Shown in pieces: positions 44,048 through 51,884 of a stretch of 64,000 nt of DNA. Source of the DNA: Synechococcus sp. SynAce01 (GTDB lineage: Bacteria; Cyanobacteriota; Cyanobacteriia; PCC-6307; Cyanobiaceae); NCBI RefSeq assembly GCF_001885215.1, contig NZ_CP018091.1:2232001-2296000 (forward strand), written 5' to 3'. The notes under the pieces are model-generated. The model made no database searches. It saw nothing but the letters and a program-made list of their open reading frames with translations, and was not told where the DNA came from. The position numbers were made by a program, and so were the translations under genes. Position 1 is the stretch's first letter. The number at the start of each line of letters is the position of its first letter.

Positions 44048-45958
44048 TCATCCACTCACCGCCTGTTCCCTGCCGAGCTGCTGCCGCCAAAGCCCCGCAT
44101 ACGCTATGCCCTGCCCCAGCAGCTCGGCGTGGCTCCCCTGCTCCACGATCCGACCACGCTCCACCACCAGGATGGTGTCGGCGTTCACAATCGTGCTCAG
44201 CCGGTGGGCGATCACCAGCACCGTGCGCTGCCGCTCAAATTGCTCGATCGCCTGCTGCACCAGCCGCTCGCTCTGGCTGTCCAGGGCACTGGTGGCCTCA
44301 TCGAGGATCAGCAGCTCCGGGTTGCGCAGGATTGCCCGCGCCAGGCTGATGCGCTGGCGCTGGCCGCCACTCAGCCTGTAGCCCCGCTCCCCCACCAGCG
44401 TGTCGAGGCCCTGCGGCAGTTCGGCGATGAAGCCCGCCGCCTGGGCCCGCGCCGCCGCGGCCTGCACATCTGCCCGCGTGGCCCAGCCGCAGCCGAAGGC
44501 GATGTTCTCCGCCAGCGAGGCATTGAACAGAAACGTGTCCTGGCTCACCACCCCCAGCCGCTGCTGCCAGCTGGGCAGGTGCAGCGTGGCCAGGTCCTGC
44601 TCGTCGATCAGGATCCGCCCGCCGGTGGGGGCGTAGAGCCCAGTGAGCAGATCAGCGATCGAGCTCTTGCCCGCCCCGCTCGTGCCCACCAGTGCCAGCG
44701 TGTGGCCCTTGGGCAAGGTAAAGCTCACCCCATCCAGGGCCGGCGGCGAATCCGGCTCGTAGCACAGGCTCACGTCCTCGAAGCGGATCCCGCGCTCCAG
44801 TGCCCGGAACGGCACGCCCCCCAGCCGCCGGAACTCCTTGCCCGCCGGGCTGAGGATCTCGTTGAGCCGCTCGATAGAGGCGCTGTTGTTGCTCAGGCGG
44901 GTGAACACCCCGGCAATCACCTCCATGCGCATATTCATGCGTTGGAGCGCCAGCACGAAGGTGGCCAGGCTCGGCAGCACCCCCGTCACCCGGCCGCCGA
45001 ACGCCAGCAGGCTCAGGGCCGCGATCACGGCGATTGCCAGCACGGGCAGGACTCGCGCGATCGGACTGATCGCGGCGGTGAGCCGGGTCTGACGCCGCTG
45101 CAGGGCCTCCAGCTCGTGCATCTGGCCAAGCACCGTGCGGTCAGCCGCCTCCAGCTGCCCCAGGCTGTGCAGCAGCCGCAGTCCCTGGATGTCCTCAGTG
45201 ATGCGACTGCCCAGCCGCACCTGGCTCACCGTCAACCGCTGCGAGCCATCGCGGATGCGCGGCAGCAGCTGCTTTTGCACCAGTGTGATCAGCAGCGCCA
45301 TCCCCGCTGCCCCCACCAGCAGCCAGGGCGAGAGGGCCAGCAGCACCCCCAGGTAAGTGAACAGCAGCAGCCCGTTCACCAGCAGCTGCGACAGAGCGGT
45401 GATGGTGGTGTTGATCGCAACCGGGCCCTGGCCGGCGTAATTGAGCAGGTCGCCCACCCGGTAGCCGCTGGCGCAGGCGTAGCTCAGCGCCAGGATGCGC
45501 TGGTGGATCAGGGTTTTCACCGACACCATGCAGCGGGCGGCGAAGTAGCCCACGCTCACCTGGTTCAGGTAGGCCGACAGGCTCATCAGCGCCTGCAGCA
45601 GCACCGCTAGAGCCAGCAGGCCCAGAAACAGTGGCGTGCGCGGCGCCTGGGCGACCGCCTCCTGCAGCGGCCCCGGGAAGCCGATGCTGGGGTAACGGCC
45701 CAGGTTGAGCACTGCTCCGCCGGAGGGGGCCGAGAGCAGCTCCAGCGCCAGGAAGATCACCGCCAGGGTCGCCCCCTCGCTGAAGGCCTCCACCAGGCTG
45801 GAGCCCAGGTTCAGCGCCAGCAGCTTCCACTGTTGGCGGGCCGTGCTGCGCAGCAGCCGCGCCGCCGGCTGCTGGCTCGCGAACGGCAGCAGCAGCGGCC
45901 CGGCGATTCGGCGCGCCAGGCGGCGCAGCAGCGAGGAAGGGCTGGAATTACGGATCAA
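44048..45958 (-). CDS. ABC exporter, fused permease and ATPase (MsbA-like)
   Basis: 636 residues: a six-helix membrane domain (about 45-350) and a nucleotide-binding domain with Walker A GTSGAGKS at 425-432, the signature LSGGQ at 529-533 and Walker B LILDE at 550-554 followed by ATSALD. This half-transporter would work as a homodimer in the inner membrane. At the end of a polysaccharide locus that shows no Wzx flippase in this window, it could flip lipid-linked oligosaccharide, as MsbA/PglK-type exporters do; that role is inferred. The GC content is high, unlike the A+T-rich genes just to its left on the map. Confidence 0.9.
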   Translation of the reverse strand: MIRNSSPSSLLRRLARRIAGPLLLPFASQQPAARLLRSTARQQWKLLALNLGSSLVEAFSEGATLAVIFLALELLSAPSGGAVLNLGRYPSIGFPGPLQEAVAQAPRTPLFLGLLALAVLLQALMSLSAYLNQVSVGYFAARCMVSVKTLIHQRILALSYACASGYRVGDLLNYAGQGPVAINTTITALSQLLVNGLLLFTYLGVLLALSPWLLVGAAGMALLITLVQKQLLPRIRDGSQRLTVSQVRLGSRITEDIQGLRLLHSLGQLEAADRTVLGQMHELEALQRRQTRLTAAISPIARVLPVLAIAVIAALSLLAFGGRVTGVLPSLATFVLALQRMNMRMEVIAGVFTRLSNNSASIERLNEILSPAGKEFRRLGGVPFRALERGIRFEDVSLCYEPDSPPALDGVSFTLPKGHTLALVGTSGAGKSSIADLLTGLYAPTGGRILIDEQDLATLHLPSWQQRLGVVSQDTFLFNASLAENIAFGCGWATRADVQAAAARAQAAGFIAELPQGLDTLVGERGYRLSGGQRQRISLARAILRNPELLILDEATSALDSQSERLVQQAIEQFERQRTVLVIAHRLSTIVNADTILVVERGRIVEQGSHAELLGQGIAYAGLWRQQLGREQAVSG

Positions 45959-45998
45959 AATGAGGCTTGATTTCGAACGTTGGGCAGATTCAGGTTGC

Positions 45999-46416
45999 TC
46001 AATCGGGGAAGGGGTTGATCAACCCGATGCTGGTGTCGCTGAAGTGGCGTGTGTTGCGGGTGGCCAGCTGGGCGCCACGGGCCAGGGCAATCCCGGCAAT
46101 CAAAGTGTCACGCAGATCGACGGAACGTCCCTTGGCTTTGCGTTCAGCGGCTAAAACTGCAGCTCTTTGGGCCGCAAGGCCATCGAGGGGTGCAATTCGA
46201 TCCTGCACCAAGTGTTTCAGCAACTGATTCAGCCCTTGCTCCAGGGAGCGACGGCGCTGAACGCTTGGCAGTGTGGCCACTCCATAGCACAACTCAAACA
46301 CCACCACACTCGGCACCCACACGTCTTGGCTGGACTGGTTATCCAACCAGCACACCTCCTGTATCAGCCTGGCTCTGCATCACAGCCGAAATCATATTGG
46401 TATCAATCAAGATCAC
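45999..46416 (-). pseudogene. PIN-domain toxin (FitB/VapC type), frameshifted near its start
   Basis: From GTG 46416 the frame gives VILIDTNMISAVMQSQAD, the first PIN strand with its Asp, and then breaks; one base later the main frame carries on as CWLDNQSSQDVWVPSVVVFELCYG (conserved Glu), DLRDTLIAGIALARGA (Asp) and ATRNTRHFSDTSIGLINPF, the FitB-type C-terminus. The start overlaps the stop of a short FitA remnant by GTGA. The ribonuclease residues are all present, so one small indel is the only damage to the toxin. Confidence 0.8.
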
Positions 46417-46484
46417 GAGCCCCATGCCGCCGGTGCAGCCTCCTTCACCCATCCATCCAGATTCCGAACCAGCAACTGCGCCAA
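46413..46484 (-). pseudogene. FitA-type antitoxin remnant
   Basis: From TTG 46484 the 23 residues begin LAQLLVRNLD, the start of FitA ribbon-helix-helix antitoxins, and jump to GWVKEAAPAAWGS with the middle deleted. The stop overlaps the toxin's GTG. The deletion removes most of the DNA-binding and toxin-binding parts, so the pair lost both toxin and antitoxin function. Confidence 0.65.
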
Positions 46485-46592
46485 CCAGCCATCCCAGATC
46501 TATTCGTTATCACGCTATTAGCGGTTTGGGCTTGCTGCTGAGAGTTTTTTCTGGGTTGCAGAGACGAAGCGGTATGTCCAGCCGAGCTCTGC

Positions 46593-46985
46593 TCAGGGCA
46601 GCACCTGAGCCGCGAGGCTCTGTAACCGCCGGTCAGCCGTCAGCAAGGTGGCCGCCTCCCGCCGGGCTAGCGCCAAATAGAGGCAGTCGTAGACCGGGTG
46701 ATTCAGATGGCAAGCCAGAGCCAGGGCTTCCACCTGCAAATGGCGGTCTGGCTCAATCTGATCGACCAGATCGCGTGCATCAGCGGGAAGCAGCTGGGGA
46801 TCGAGCCCGTTCAGGTTGCCGGCACGATGCAACTTCCAAAGTGTGTTGGCCACTTCGGAGAGCATCAGCTCTGGTGCCAGCACCAGAGCCGCCTGCTGCA
46901 AGGACTCAGCCCAAGCAGCAGCGCTGGGATCGCAAGTGATGACCCTCAGCGCCGCCGAAGCATCGAGCACAGCAGCGGATGCCAT
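46593..46985 (-). CDS. PIN-domain ribonuclease toxin (VapC type)
   Basis: 130 residues from ATG 46985. The four acidic PIN residues can be seen: VLDASAAL (Asp9), MLSEVANTLW (Glu), VYDCLYLALA (Asp) and TADRRLQSLA (Asp). It would cut RNA when freed from its partner. The start and the antitoxin stop share bases (TGATG). It is the intact first half of the duplicated toxin-antitoxin block; the corresponding gene in the right copy is reduced to a few tens of bases near 51150-51180. Confidence 0.85.
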   Translation of the reverse strand: MASAAVLDASAALRVITCDPSAAAWAESLQQAALVLAPELMLSEVANTLWKLHRAGNLNGLDPQLLPADARDLVDQIEPDRHLQVEALALACHLNHPVYDCLYLALARREAATLLTADRRLQSLAAQVLP

Positions 46986-47230
46986 CAGCGTTCTCGATCG
47001 GCGCGGATTAGGGCCTCCGGCAGTTCTGACCACTGCAGGGGTGATCGCTGGCGCCAACGCTGTTCGATCCGCTCTAGGGCCTGCTGACGCCGCTGACGCG
47101 GGTCGCCACCGCTGAGTACCTCAAGGTCGGCGAGGGCCTGTTGGCTGAGGCTGCGCTTGTGTTCGCGTGCCCGACGCTGCAGCAGACGATGCAAGGGCTC
47201 CGGTAGGTCTCGGATCTGCAGAGATGGCAT
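46985..47230 (-). CDS. FitA/VapB-type antitoxin (ribbon-helix-helix)
   Basis: 81 residues from ATG 47230. PSLQIRDLPEPLHRLLQRRAREHKRS is the N-terminal ribbon-helix-helix, with LSQQALADLEVL as its second helix; the C-terminal half is basic and would wrap the toxin. Upstream in-frame ATGs at 47266 are less likely, since the RHH strand begins with MPSLQIR. Forms an operon with the PIN gene through TGATG. A fragment of its paralogue (start region) lies near 51190-51230. Confidence 0.8.
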   Translation of the reverse strand: MPSLQIRDLPEPLHRLLQRRAREHKRSLSQQALADLEVLSGGDPRQRRQQALERIEQRWRQRSPLQWSELPEALIRADRER

Positions 47231-47332
47231 CAAGCCTGGGACAGCGCACTTAGATAATTTACTCAAACTGCAGGCGTTGCGCAGCTCACACCGTCAGTCG
47301 ATCCATTGGCAGGGAAGGCTCAGGGCATCGGC

Positions 47333-48577
47333 CAGGGCTGACTGAAAGTCAGGCACAAGGGTCGTTGTGCGGCCAAGCTGGGCCTGGTTTTATCGGGACT
47401 GCTCTTGTCCATTGGCCCAGCTTGCTGCCAGTCCCGATCTGATCGCCTTCCTGCAGGCCTTGCCGGAGGGCCGTAAGCGCCGAGGGGTCCGTTACCCCCA
47501 GTGGTTGCTTCTGTTGATGGCGATCCTGGGCATCCTCAGCGGCTGCCGCAGCGCCAGGGATCTGGAGCGTTTTGCCAAGCGGCATCACCAGGCGTTCGGC
47601 GCGGCGCTGGATCTGGAGTTGCCCAAGGCACCTTGCGACTCCACCTTCCTCTACCTGTTCGAGCGCGTGGAGCTGGAGGAGCTCTTTGGGTTGCTCAGGG
47701 ACTGGATGCTCGCTCAGATCGCAGATCAGGACAAGGATTTCGACCAGCTGATCTGTGACGGCAAGACCCTGCGAGGCTCAGCTGCTCAGCCTGATGGCGC
47801 TGATGGGGCGACTCGGTTTGTCACCCAGGTCACGCTCTACGCCCGGGAGCTGGGCGTGGCGATCGCCCAGACCTCCTTCGATACCGGTGAATCCCACGAG
47901 CGCGCGGCTCTGAAAGCCCTGCTGAGCACGCTGGAACTTGAGGGTGTGTTGATTCAGGCGGATGCGCTCCACACCTCGCCAGTGTTTTTCAACTCGCCGC
48001 CGAGCAGGGCGCCGACTTGCTCCTGACGGTCAAAAACAACCAGCGCCGGCTTTACCAACAGATCGTCTCCCAGTTCCGCGGCCACCGGCATTTCCCTGTT
48101 GAAGTCAGCGATGTCGAGGCCAGCCATGGCCGCCAGGTGCGCTGGCAGCTCAGAGCCCGCAATGCCACAGACACCATCCGTGAGCGCTGGGCGGGTGCCA
48201 GCTGGATCATCGAGCTGGTGGTGAGCAGTGGGTTGCGCGACGGCAAGCCGTTTCACCACGTCCACTTGTTCATCACCACCCTGCGCACCAGCCCAAAAGC
48301 AATGCTGCGACTGGTGCGGCAGCGCTGGGCAATCGAAAACCAGTGGCACTGGCCCCGCGACACCCAGCTCGGTGAGGACGCTCACCGCTACGCCCAGCGC
48401 AACGGTGTTCAGGTGCTGGCTCTGCTGCGGACCTTGGCTCTCAACTTGTTGCGCTGCAACGGTTTCCGATCGATCCGCGCTGGCCTGATGGCCGTGGCGC
48501 ATGACATCAGCCGCATGCTCGGCTGGGTCGGCATCAGCCTGGCGGAGACGGGATGAATGGACTTTCAGTCGGCCCTG
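47333..48577 (+). mobile_element. ISAs1-family element with 10-bp target duplication
   Basis: 1245 bp between CAGGG and CCCTG ends. The inverted ends share CCAGGG followed by GACTGAAAGTC. The 10-bp sequence GGGCATCGGC is directly repeated at 47323-47332 and 48578-48587, and the uninterrupted site GGCTCAGGGCATCGGCTGCC is present at 51276 onwards in the paralogous toxin. Confidence 0.9.
47367..48556 (+). pseudogene. ISAs1-family transposase, frameshifted
   Basis: GTG 47367 opens a frame with the N-terminal RYPQWLLLLMAILGILSGCRSARDLERFA, the ICDGKTLRGS block and QADALHT. Near 47985 one base is missing in the TTTTTC tract; the frame then continues as QLAAEQGADLLLTVKNNQ and RQRWAIENQWHWPRD to a stop at 48556. 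Together about 396 residues, the normal ISAs1 size. One indel is the only damage, so the element is probably immobile now. Confidence 0.85.
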
Positions 48578-48660
48578 GGGCATCGGCTGCCCTGGCCAGG
48601 TTTCGATCAGCTGTGGCGATCAGGAGATTGTGCCGCTTCGCCAGGGCCAGATGCAGAGTA

Positions 48661-48729
48661 TCATGGTGCCTTCCTGGTAAGACTGCTGTTCTTCGGGCAC
48701 AAGCCGGGCCACAACCCGACCGCGCCGGG
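48661..48729 (-). pseudogene. Phd/YefM-type antitoxin fragment
   Basis: About 70 bp equal to the middle of the antitoxin gene at 51615-51863 (coding for ARLVPEEQQSYQE-like sequence). Its two ends are fused to the toxin fragment and to the Uma2 fragment. Confidence 0.75.
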
Positions 48730-48911
48730 TTGATCTGGGATGCGCTTCAGCTTGCCCAGATCTCTTCAAGATCCAGCTGCAGGCCTGGAAACTCAGGGCC
48801 TGCTTCGAGATGCGTGGCCTGTTCCTTGCGCTGCGGGTCGCCGTTGGCCTGATAGGCGGCCATCTTGCGGCGCAAAGCGCTGACGCCACGGGGGCCATCA
48901 TCGCTGGGGCT
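48727..48911 (-). pseudogene. Uma2-family nuclease fragment (left copy)
   Basis: Matches the 3' portion of the intact Uma2 gene at 51885-52580, with an internal loss of about 75 bp between two GTCGCCG/GCGCCG-like sites, and ends at CTGGGGCTGG, a string also found in the amidase gene. Confidence 0.75.
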
Positions 48912-49444
48912 GGCAGGCGGGCGACATCACGATTCAGCGGGTGATGCACGACAACTACGGGCCGGTGATCTGGGATGCCAACGACGGCGGTGAGGAGTTG
49001 CGCCGCAGCATCCGCGAGCAGCTGGTTGCACGGGCCAAGGGAGCCGGCCCGGAAACCAGCAGCGCCTTCATCGCCTTCAGCCGTTCCGCCGTGATGCAGG
49101 CCCGTGGCGATCAGCTGGCGGTGGAGATCGATCGCAACGGCACCTCATGGGCCCTGGCCGCCGACCTGCTCGGCCTCTATGAGATTCCCTACGAATGGGA
49201 CCCACGTTAGCGGCGCCTTCTGATCGGCAGCAGCGATGTGGCCTCCACCTACCGCGACGAAGTCTGCAGGACACCAGCGGCCAGCCGATGTTCGAGATGG
49301 CCCTGCTGGGCGGCTAGTCGCCCGTGATCCTGCGGGGTCTGGTGATCGAGAACCGGGCCTGGTGCCGGGTGCTGGAATTCGCCGAGGAATTCGGCATCAC
49401 GGCCTTCTTTTCTCCCTTTGCCTTGGGCGAACGCCGCGGCGGCC
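48902..49444 (+). pseudogene. Amidase paralogue fragment (left copy)
   Basis: Corresponds to the C-terminal two thirds of the intact amidase at 52931-53812. MHDNYGPVIWDAND, AVEIDRNGTSWALAADLLGLYEIPY and ENRAWCRVLEFAEEFGI are clear, but there are in-frame stops (after EWDPR at 49208-49210 and after LLGG near 49316) and at least one frameshift. The catalytic N-terminal part is missing. Confidence 0.85.
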
Positions 49445-49477
49445 GAGGGGGTTCGCCCCGCCCAGATCTCAGCCAGC

Positions 49478-49882
49478 TCAAGGCTCCTCAACGGCAGGTG
49501 TGAGGCCGAGGCCGGCAGCACAGCGGGCCAGGGAGCGATCAAAGCTGATCAGGGCACGGCAGCCCTCGCTGCGGGCCAGATGCAGGGAGTCGGCAAAGTC
49601 GAGCCCATGGCGATGCCACTCCAGGGCATTCAGCACCTGATCATCATGCTCGAGATGCACCTGCGGGATGGCCATCAGACCTTCAAAGGCACGGATGACC
49701 ACCTCGGGCGACAAGCGATAGGCACCACGCAGCACCCATTCCAGCTCAAGCGTCACCGTGATCGGCACAAAGCAGGCGGAGCTGCCATCGATCAGATGCG
49801 CTGCCCGCTCGGCCTGCTCTGGATCATCGTTGGTGAGCAACCGCACCAGGACGTTGGTGTCGAGCGCCAGCGGCAGACTCAT
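49478..49882 (-). CDS. PIN-domain ribonuclease toxin paired with AbrB-type antitoxin
   Basis: 134 residues from ATG 49882, which overlaps the antitoxin stop by ATGA. The PIN acidic residues are ALDTNVLVRLL (Asp), TLELEWVLR (Glu), DFADSLHLARS (Asp) and SFDRSLARCAA (Asp). Longer open sequence upstream is only the antitoxin in another frame. Length is normal for VapC-like toxins with AbrB partners. Confidence 0.9.
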   Translation of the reverse strand: MSLPLALDTNVLVRLLTNDDPEQAERAAHLIDGSSACFVPITVTLELEWVLRGAYRLSPEVVIRAFEGLMAIPQVHLEHDDQVLNALEWHRHGLDFADSLHLARSEGCRALISFDRSLARCAAGLGLTPAVEEP

Positions 49883-50133
49883 GGGTGCTCTGGGCGCTTG
49901 GCGAACAAGGCTGGATCCATCTGCTTCAGGGAAACGGTGGGTCCGTGGTAGCCCGCAGCGCCGATCAGGGCGCGGGCAGAGCCGGGTCGCCCTGCCCCCT
50001 GGGGTGTGAGGCGCAGACCATCCGGTTCCAAGCTGAGAGCCAGGCGATCGCCCGGCTTCAAGCCCAGTAGCTGACGCAGCCGGGCCGGAATCACCAGCTG
50101 CCCCTTCGAGGAGAGGGTGAGGATGGCGTCCAT
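49879..50133 (-). CDS. AbrB/SpoVT-type antitoxin
   Basis: 84 residues. ILTLSSKGQLVIPARLRQLLGLKPGDRLALSL is a swapped-hairpin AbrB DNA-binding domain; the C-terminal part (QMDPALFAKRPEH) is the toxin-binding tail. It should repress its own promoter, and a palindrome lies 17 bp upstream of the start codon. A paralogous fragment with the same SKGQFVIPARLRQLLGL sequence lies at 50349-50426. Confidence 0.9.
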   Translation of the reverse strand: MDAILTLSSKGQLVIPARLRQLLGLKPGDRLALSLEPDGLRLTPQGAGRPGSARALIGAAGYHGPTVSLKQMDPALFAKRPEHP

Positions 50134-50149
50134 GGTTCAACTCCAGCAC

Positions 50150-50167
50150 GTCTTACCAGAGTAAGAC
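50150..50167. promoter_or_regulatory. Palindrome upstream of the AbrB-type antitoxin, putative operator
   Basis: GTCTTACCAGAGTAAGAC: perfect 7-bp arms around a 4-bp centre, ending 17 bp before the antitoxin ATG. AbrB-type antitoxins bind inverted repeats in their own promoter, so this is the likely operator. Core promoter elements are not clear. Confidence 0.6.
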
Positions 50168-50348
50168 AGATCACTGCGCCCTCGCTGATCGCCTGCGGCA
50201 GGCTCGCGCCCAGGCTCACCCCAAGGAAGCGCCACTGCTGCCCACGGCGGCTGAGGCAGCCGTTGCAGAAGCGTGATGGTGAAGCGAAGAATCACGCGGG
50301 AGTCTGGATCTACAAGTGGGGTGGGAGTGATGGAGCGGTGTTACTCGC

Positions 50349-50426
50349 GACACAACCCCAGCAACTGTCTCAGCCGCGCCGGAATCACAAACTGACCCTT
50401 CGACAAGAGGAAGAGAATCGCATCCA
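50349..50426 (-). pseudogene. AbrB-type antitoxin fragment
   Basis: 26 codons read DAILFLLSKGQFVIPARLRQ and then LLGL, against DAILTLSSKGQLVIPARLRQLLGL in the complete gene at 49879-50133. No start codon and no C-terminal half; a leftover of a second copy. Confidence 0.75.
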
Positions 50427-50538
50427 CTGGAAGGCCTCGCCGAGCTTCTTAGTGGCGCCGGGGCCTTGTAGTCGCGTTGTCCTCAAGACCGGCGGAAGCC
50501 CAGGCAGACACACTGGGGGAGTTGGGTCTTCTGCAGCC

Positions 50539-50750
50539 ATGGCGGAAGCGGATGTGCGCTGGCTGCAACGCCTGGACAATGACTGCCGCGTCCTCTGAGT
50601 GAGCTGGAGGAGCAGGGGTTGATTCAGGCCTTTGAATTCCCCATGAACTGAGCTGGCAGCTGTTGAAAGATGTCCTGGTGGACCAGGATGTGAGTGGCAT
50701 CAGCGGTTCGCGGGATGCGGTGCGGGAGGCCGTGGTGAGGGATCTGCTCA
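50539..50750 (+). pseudogene. HEPT-type (HI0074-like) nucleotidyltransferase partner, decayed
   Basis: ADVRWLQRLDN from ATG 50539, then (after a stop and a loss) ELEEQGLIQAFEF, and after one frameshift HELSWQLLKDVL, ISGSRDAVREAV. These are the ordered motifs of HI0074-type substrate-binding proteins (HEPT fold), which work with a small nucleotidyltransferase. Two breaks make it a pseudogene. Confidence 0.7.
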
Positions 50751-50799
50751 GACCAGGCAAAGCAGCATTGAGCGCATCCACAGAACTGATCGAGATCGC

Positions 50800-50930
50800 C
50801 ATCCCTGGTCTTCCGGCGGATCCGACATTGACCTGTGCCTGGAGGCCCCGGCCCTGGGGCTGGGCGAGCTGCTGCTGCTCGGCGCCCAGCTGGATGATCT
50901 TCTGCTGCCCTGGCGGATCGATCTGCCAGG
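50800..50930 (+). pseudogene. MNT-type minimal nucleotidyltransferase fragment
   Basis: GSDIDLCLEAPALGLGELLL near 50818-50880 is the GSxxDxD catalytic centre of minimal nucleotidyltransferases, followed by LLLPWRIDL with the third Asp. The N-terminal strand and the C-terminal end are lost. It follows the HEPT remnant, as in MNT-HEPT pairs. Confidence 0.65.
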
Positions 50931-51013
50931 GCAGGGGTGCTGCTGTGGGAGCAGCCAAGGCAGCGAATCGCCAAAGGGAAGCTGCACTCCGAAGGCGACG
51001 TCACTTAATAACC

Positions 51014-51236
51014 CAGGACTGATTCAGGCCCTGCTCCAGGGAGTGACGGCGCTGACAGCTCGTCCGCCACACATCTTGGCTGAACTGATCAGCCAACCAG
51101 ATGCACCATCTCGATCATCAGCTGCTCCACCACGCGTTTCGGCTCCTGGAGGCTCTGCTCAGGGCAGCACCTGAGACGCCTGCTGCAGGGCTCCGGTAGG
51201 TCTCGAATCTGCAGAGATGGCATAGAACGGGGGCTA
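51014..51236 (-). pseudogene. Compressed remains of FitB, PIN and antitoxin genes (right copy)
   Basis: In order this tract resembles parts of 46221-46260 and 46315-46345 (FitB-type toxin), 46583-46606 (end of the PIN toxin) and 47180-47230 (start of the antitoxin), i.e. the first half of the left block with most of each gene removed. It directly precedes the intact toxin at 51252, as the complete versions precede the broken toxin at 47294. Confidence 0.75.
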
Positions 51237-51251
51237 GCGCAGCTCACGCCG

Positions 51252-51611
51252 TCAGTCGATCCATTGGCAGGGAAGGCTCAGGGCATCGGCTGCCCTGACC
51301 AGGTTTCGATCAGCTGTGGCGATCAGGAGATTGTGCCGCTTCGCCAGGGCCAGATGCAGAGCATCGCCGCTGCGTAGCGCGACGGCTCTGAACTCCTGAA
51401 GCCAATGACGAGCCTGAAAGAAATCGCCGCCACGGGGCTCGATCAGGCTCAGCCGTTGCTGACGAAACAGCTCTAACTCAAGCAGAACCCAGTGACTGAC
51501 CCAAAGCGGTTGATCGCCCTGAAGCAGGAGCCACGTCTCAGCAGCGCCATAGCCGCCATCGCCGAGGAACAGCGACAACACCAAACAGCTATCCACATAG
51601 GTCGGTGTCAT
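51252..51611 (-). CDS. PIN-domain ribonuclease toxin (VapC type)
   Basis: 119 residues. YVDSCLVLSLFLGD (Asp), VLLELELFRQQR (Glu), LRSGDALHLALAKR (Asp) and TADRNLVRAADAL (Asp) mark the PIN active site. It lies 3 bp after the antitoxin stop. A paralogue at 47294-48658 is destroyed by ISAs1 and deletion, so this is the surviving copy of this toxin. Confidence 0.9.
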   Translation of the reverse strand: MTPTYVDSCLVLSLFLGDGGYGAAETWLLLQGDQPLWVSHWVLLELELFRQQRLSLIEPRGGDFFQARHWLQEFRAVALRSGDALHLALAKRHNLLIATADRNLVRAADALSLPCQWID

Positions 51612-51614
51612 TTC

Positions 51615-51863
51615 TCATCCCTCCTCCCGCAGCTCATCCACCAGATCCACCGCACTGAGAGCCAAGCGGGGCCGGTCCGCATGGAAATGTCTGATTCGCT
51701 CAGGCCAGGAGATGGTGGCTTCCTGGTAAGACCGCTGCGCTTCGGGCACAAGCCGGGCCACCACCTGACCCCGTCGGGTGATCACCACCTCATCACCTGC
51801 TTCCACTGCATCCAGCAGCGCTGAAAGCTGAGCCTTGGCCTCCGCCAAGCCCACTGTTCGCAT
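51615..51863 (-). CDS. Phd/YefM-type antitoxin
   Basis: 82 residues from ATG 51863 (a TTG two codons earlier is less likely). RTVGLAEAKAQLSALLDAVEAGDEVVITRRGQVVARLVP is the complete Phd/YefM DNA-binding domain; the C-terminal ~35 residues would block the PIN toxin. Operon with the toxin, spacing 3 bp. A 70-bp piece of its paralogue remains at 48661-48729. Confidence 0.9.
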   Translation of the reverse strand: MRTVGLAEAKAQLSALLDAVEAGDEVVITRRGQVVARLVPEAQRSYQEATISWPERIRHFHADRPRLALSAVDLVDELREEG

Positions 51864-51884
51864 GGTCAACAGGTCAGCTGGTCA

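Larger units (their letters stand above)
47294..48658 (-). pseudogene. PIN toxin split by ISAs1 and truncated (left copy of the block)
   Basis: Sequence 47294-47332 plus 48578-48658 matches the 3' third of the intact toxin gene at 51252-51611 (stop at 47294-47296). The ISAs1-type element lies between, and after 48658 the rest of the gene is missing, joined straight to antitoxin sequence. The gene was inactivated by a deletion and by the insertion. Confidence 0.85.

Noticed and set aside
44129-45610. A 493-residue plus-strand open frame
   Set aside because: It lies wholly antisense to the ABC exporter, is rich in Gln/His/Arg with no motifs, and is a by-product of high GC.
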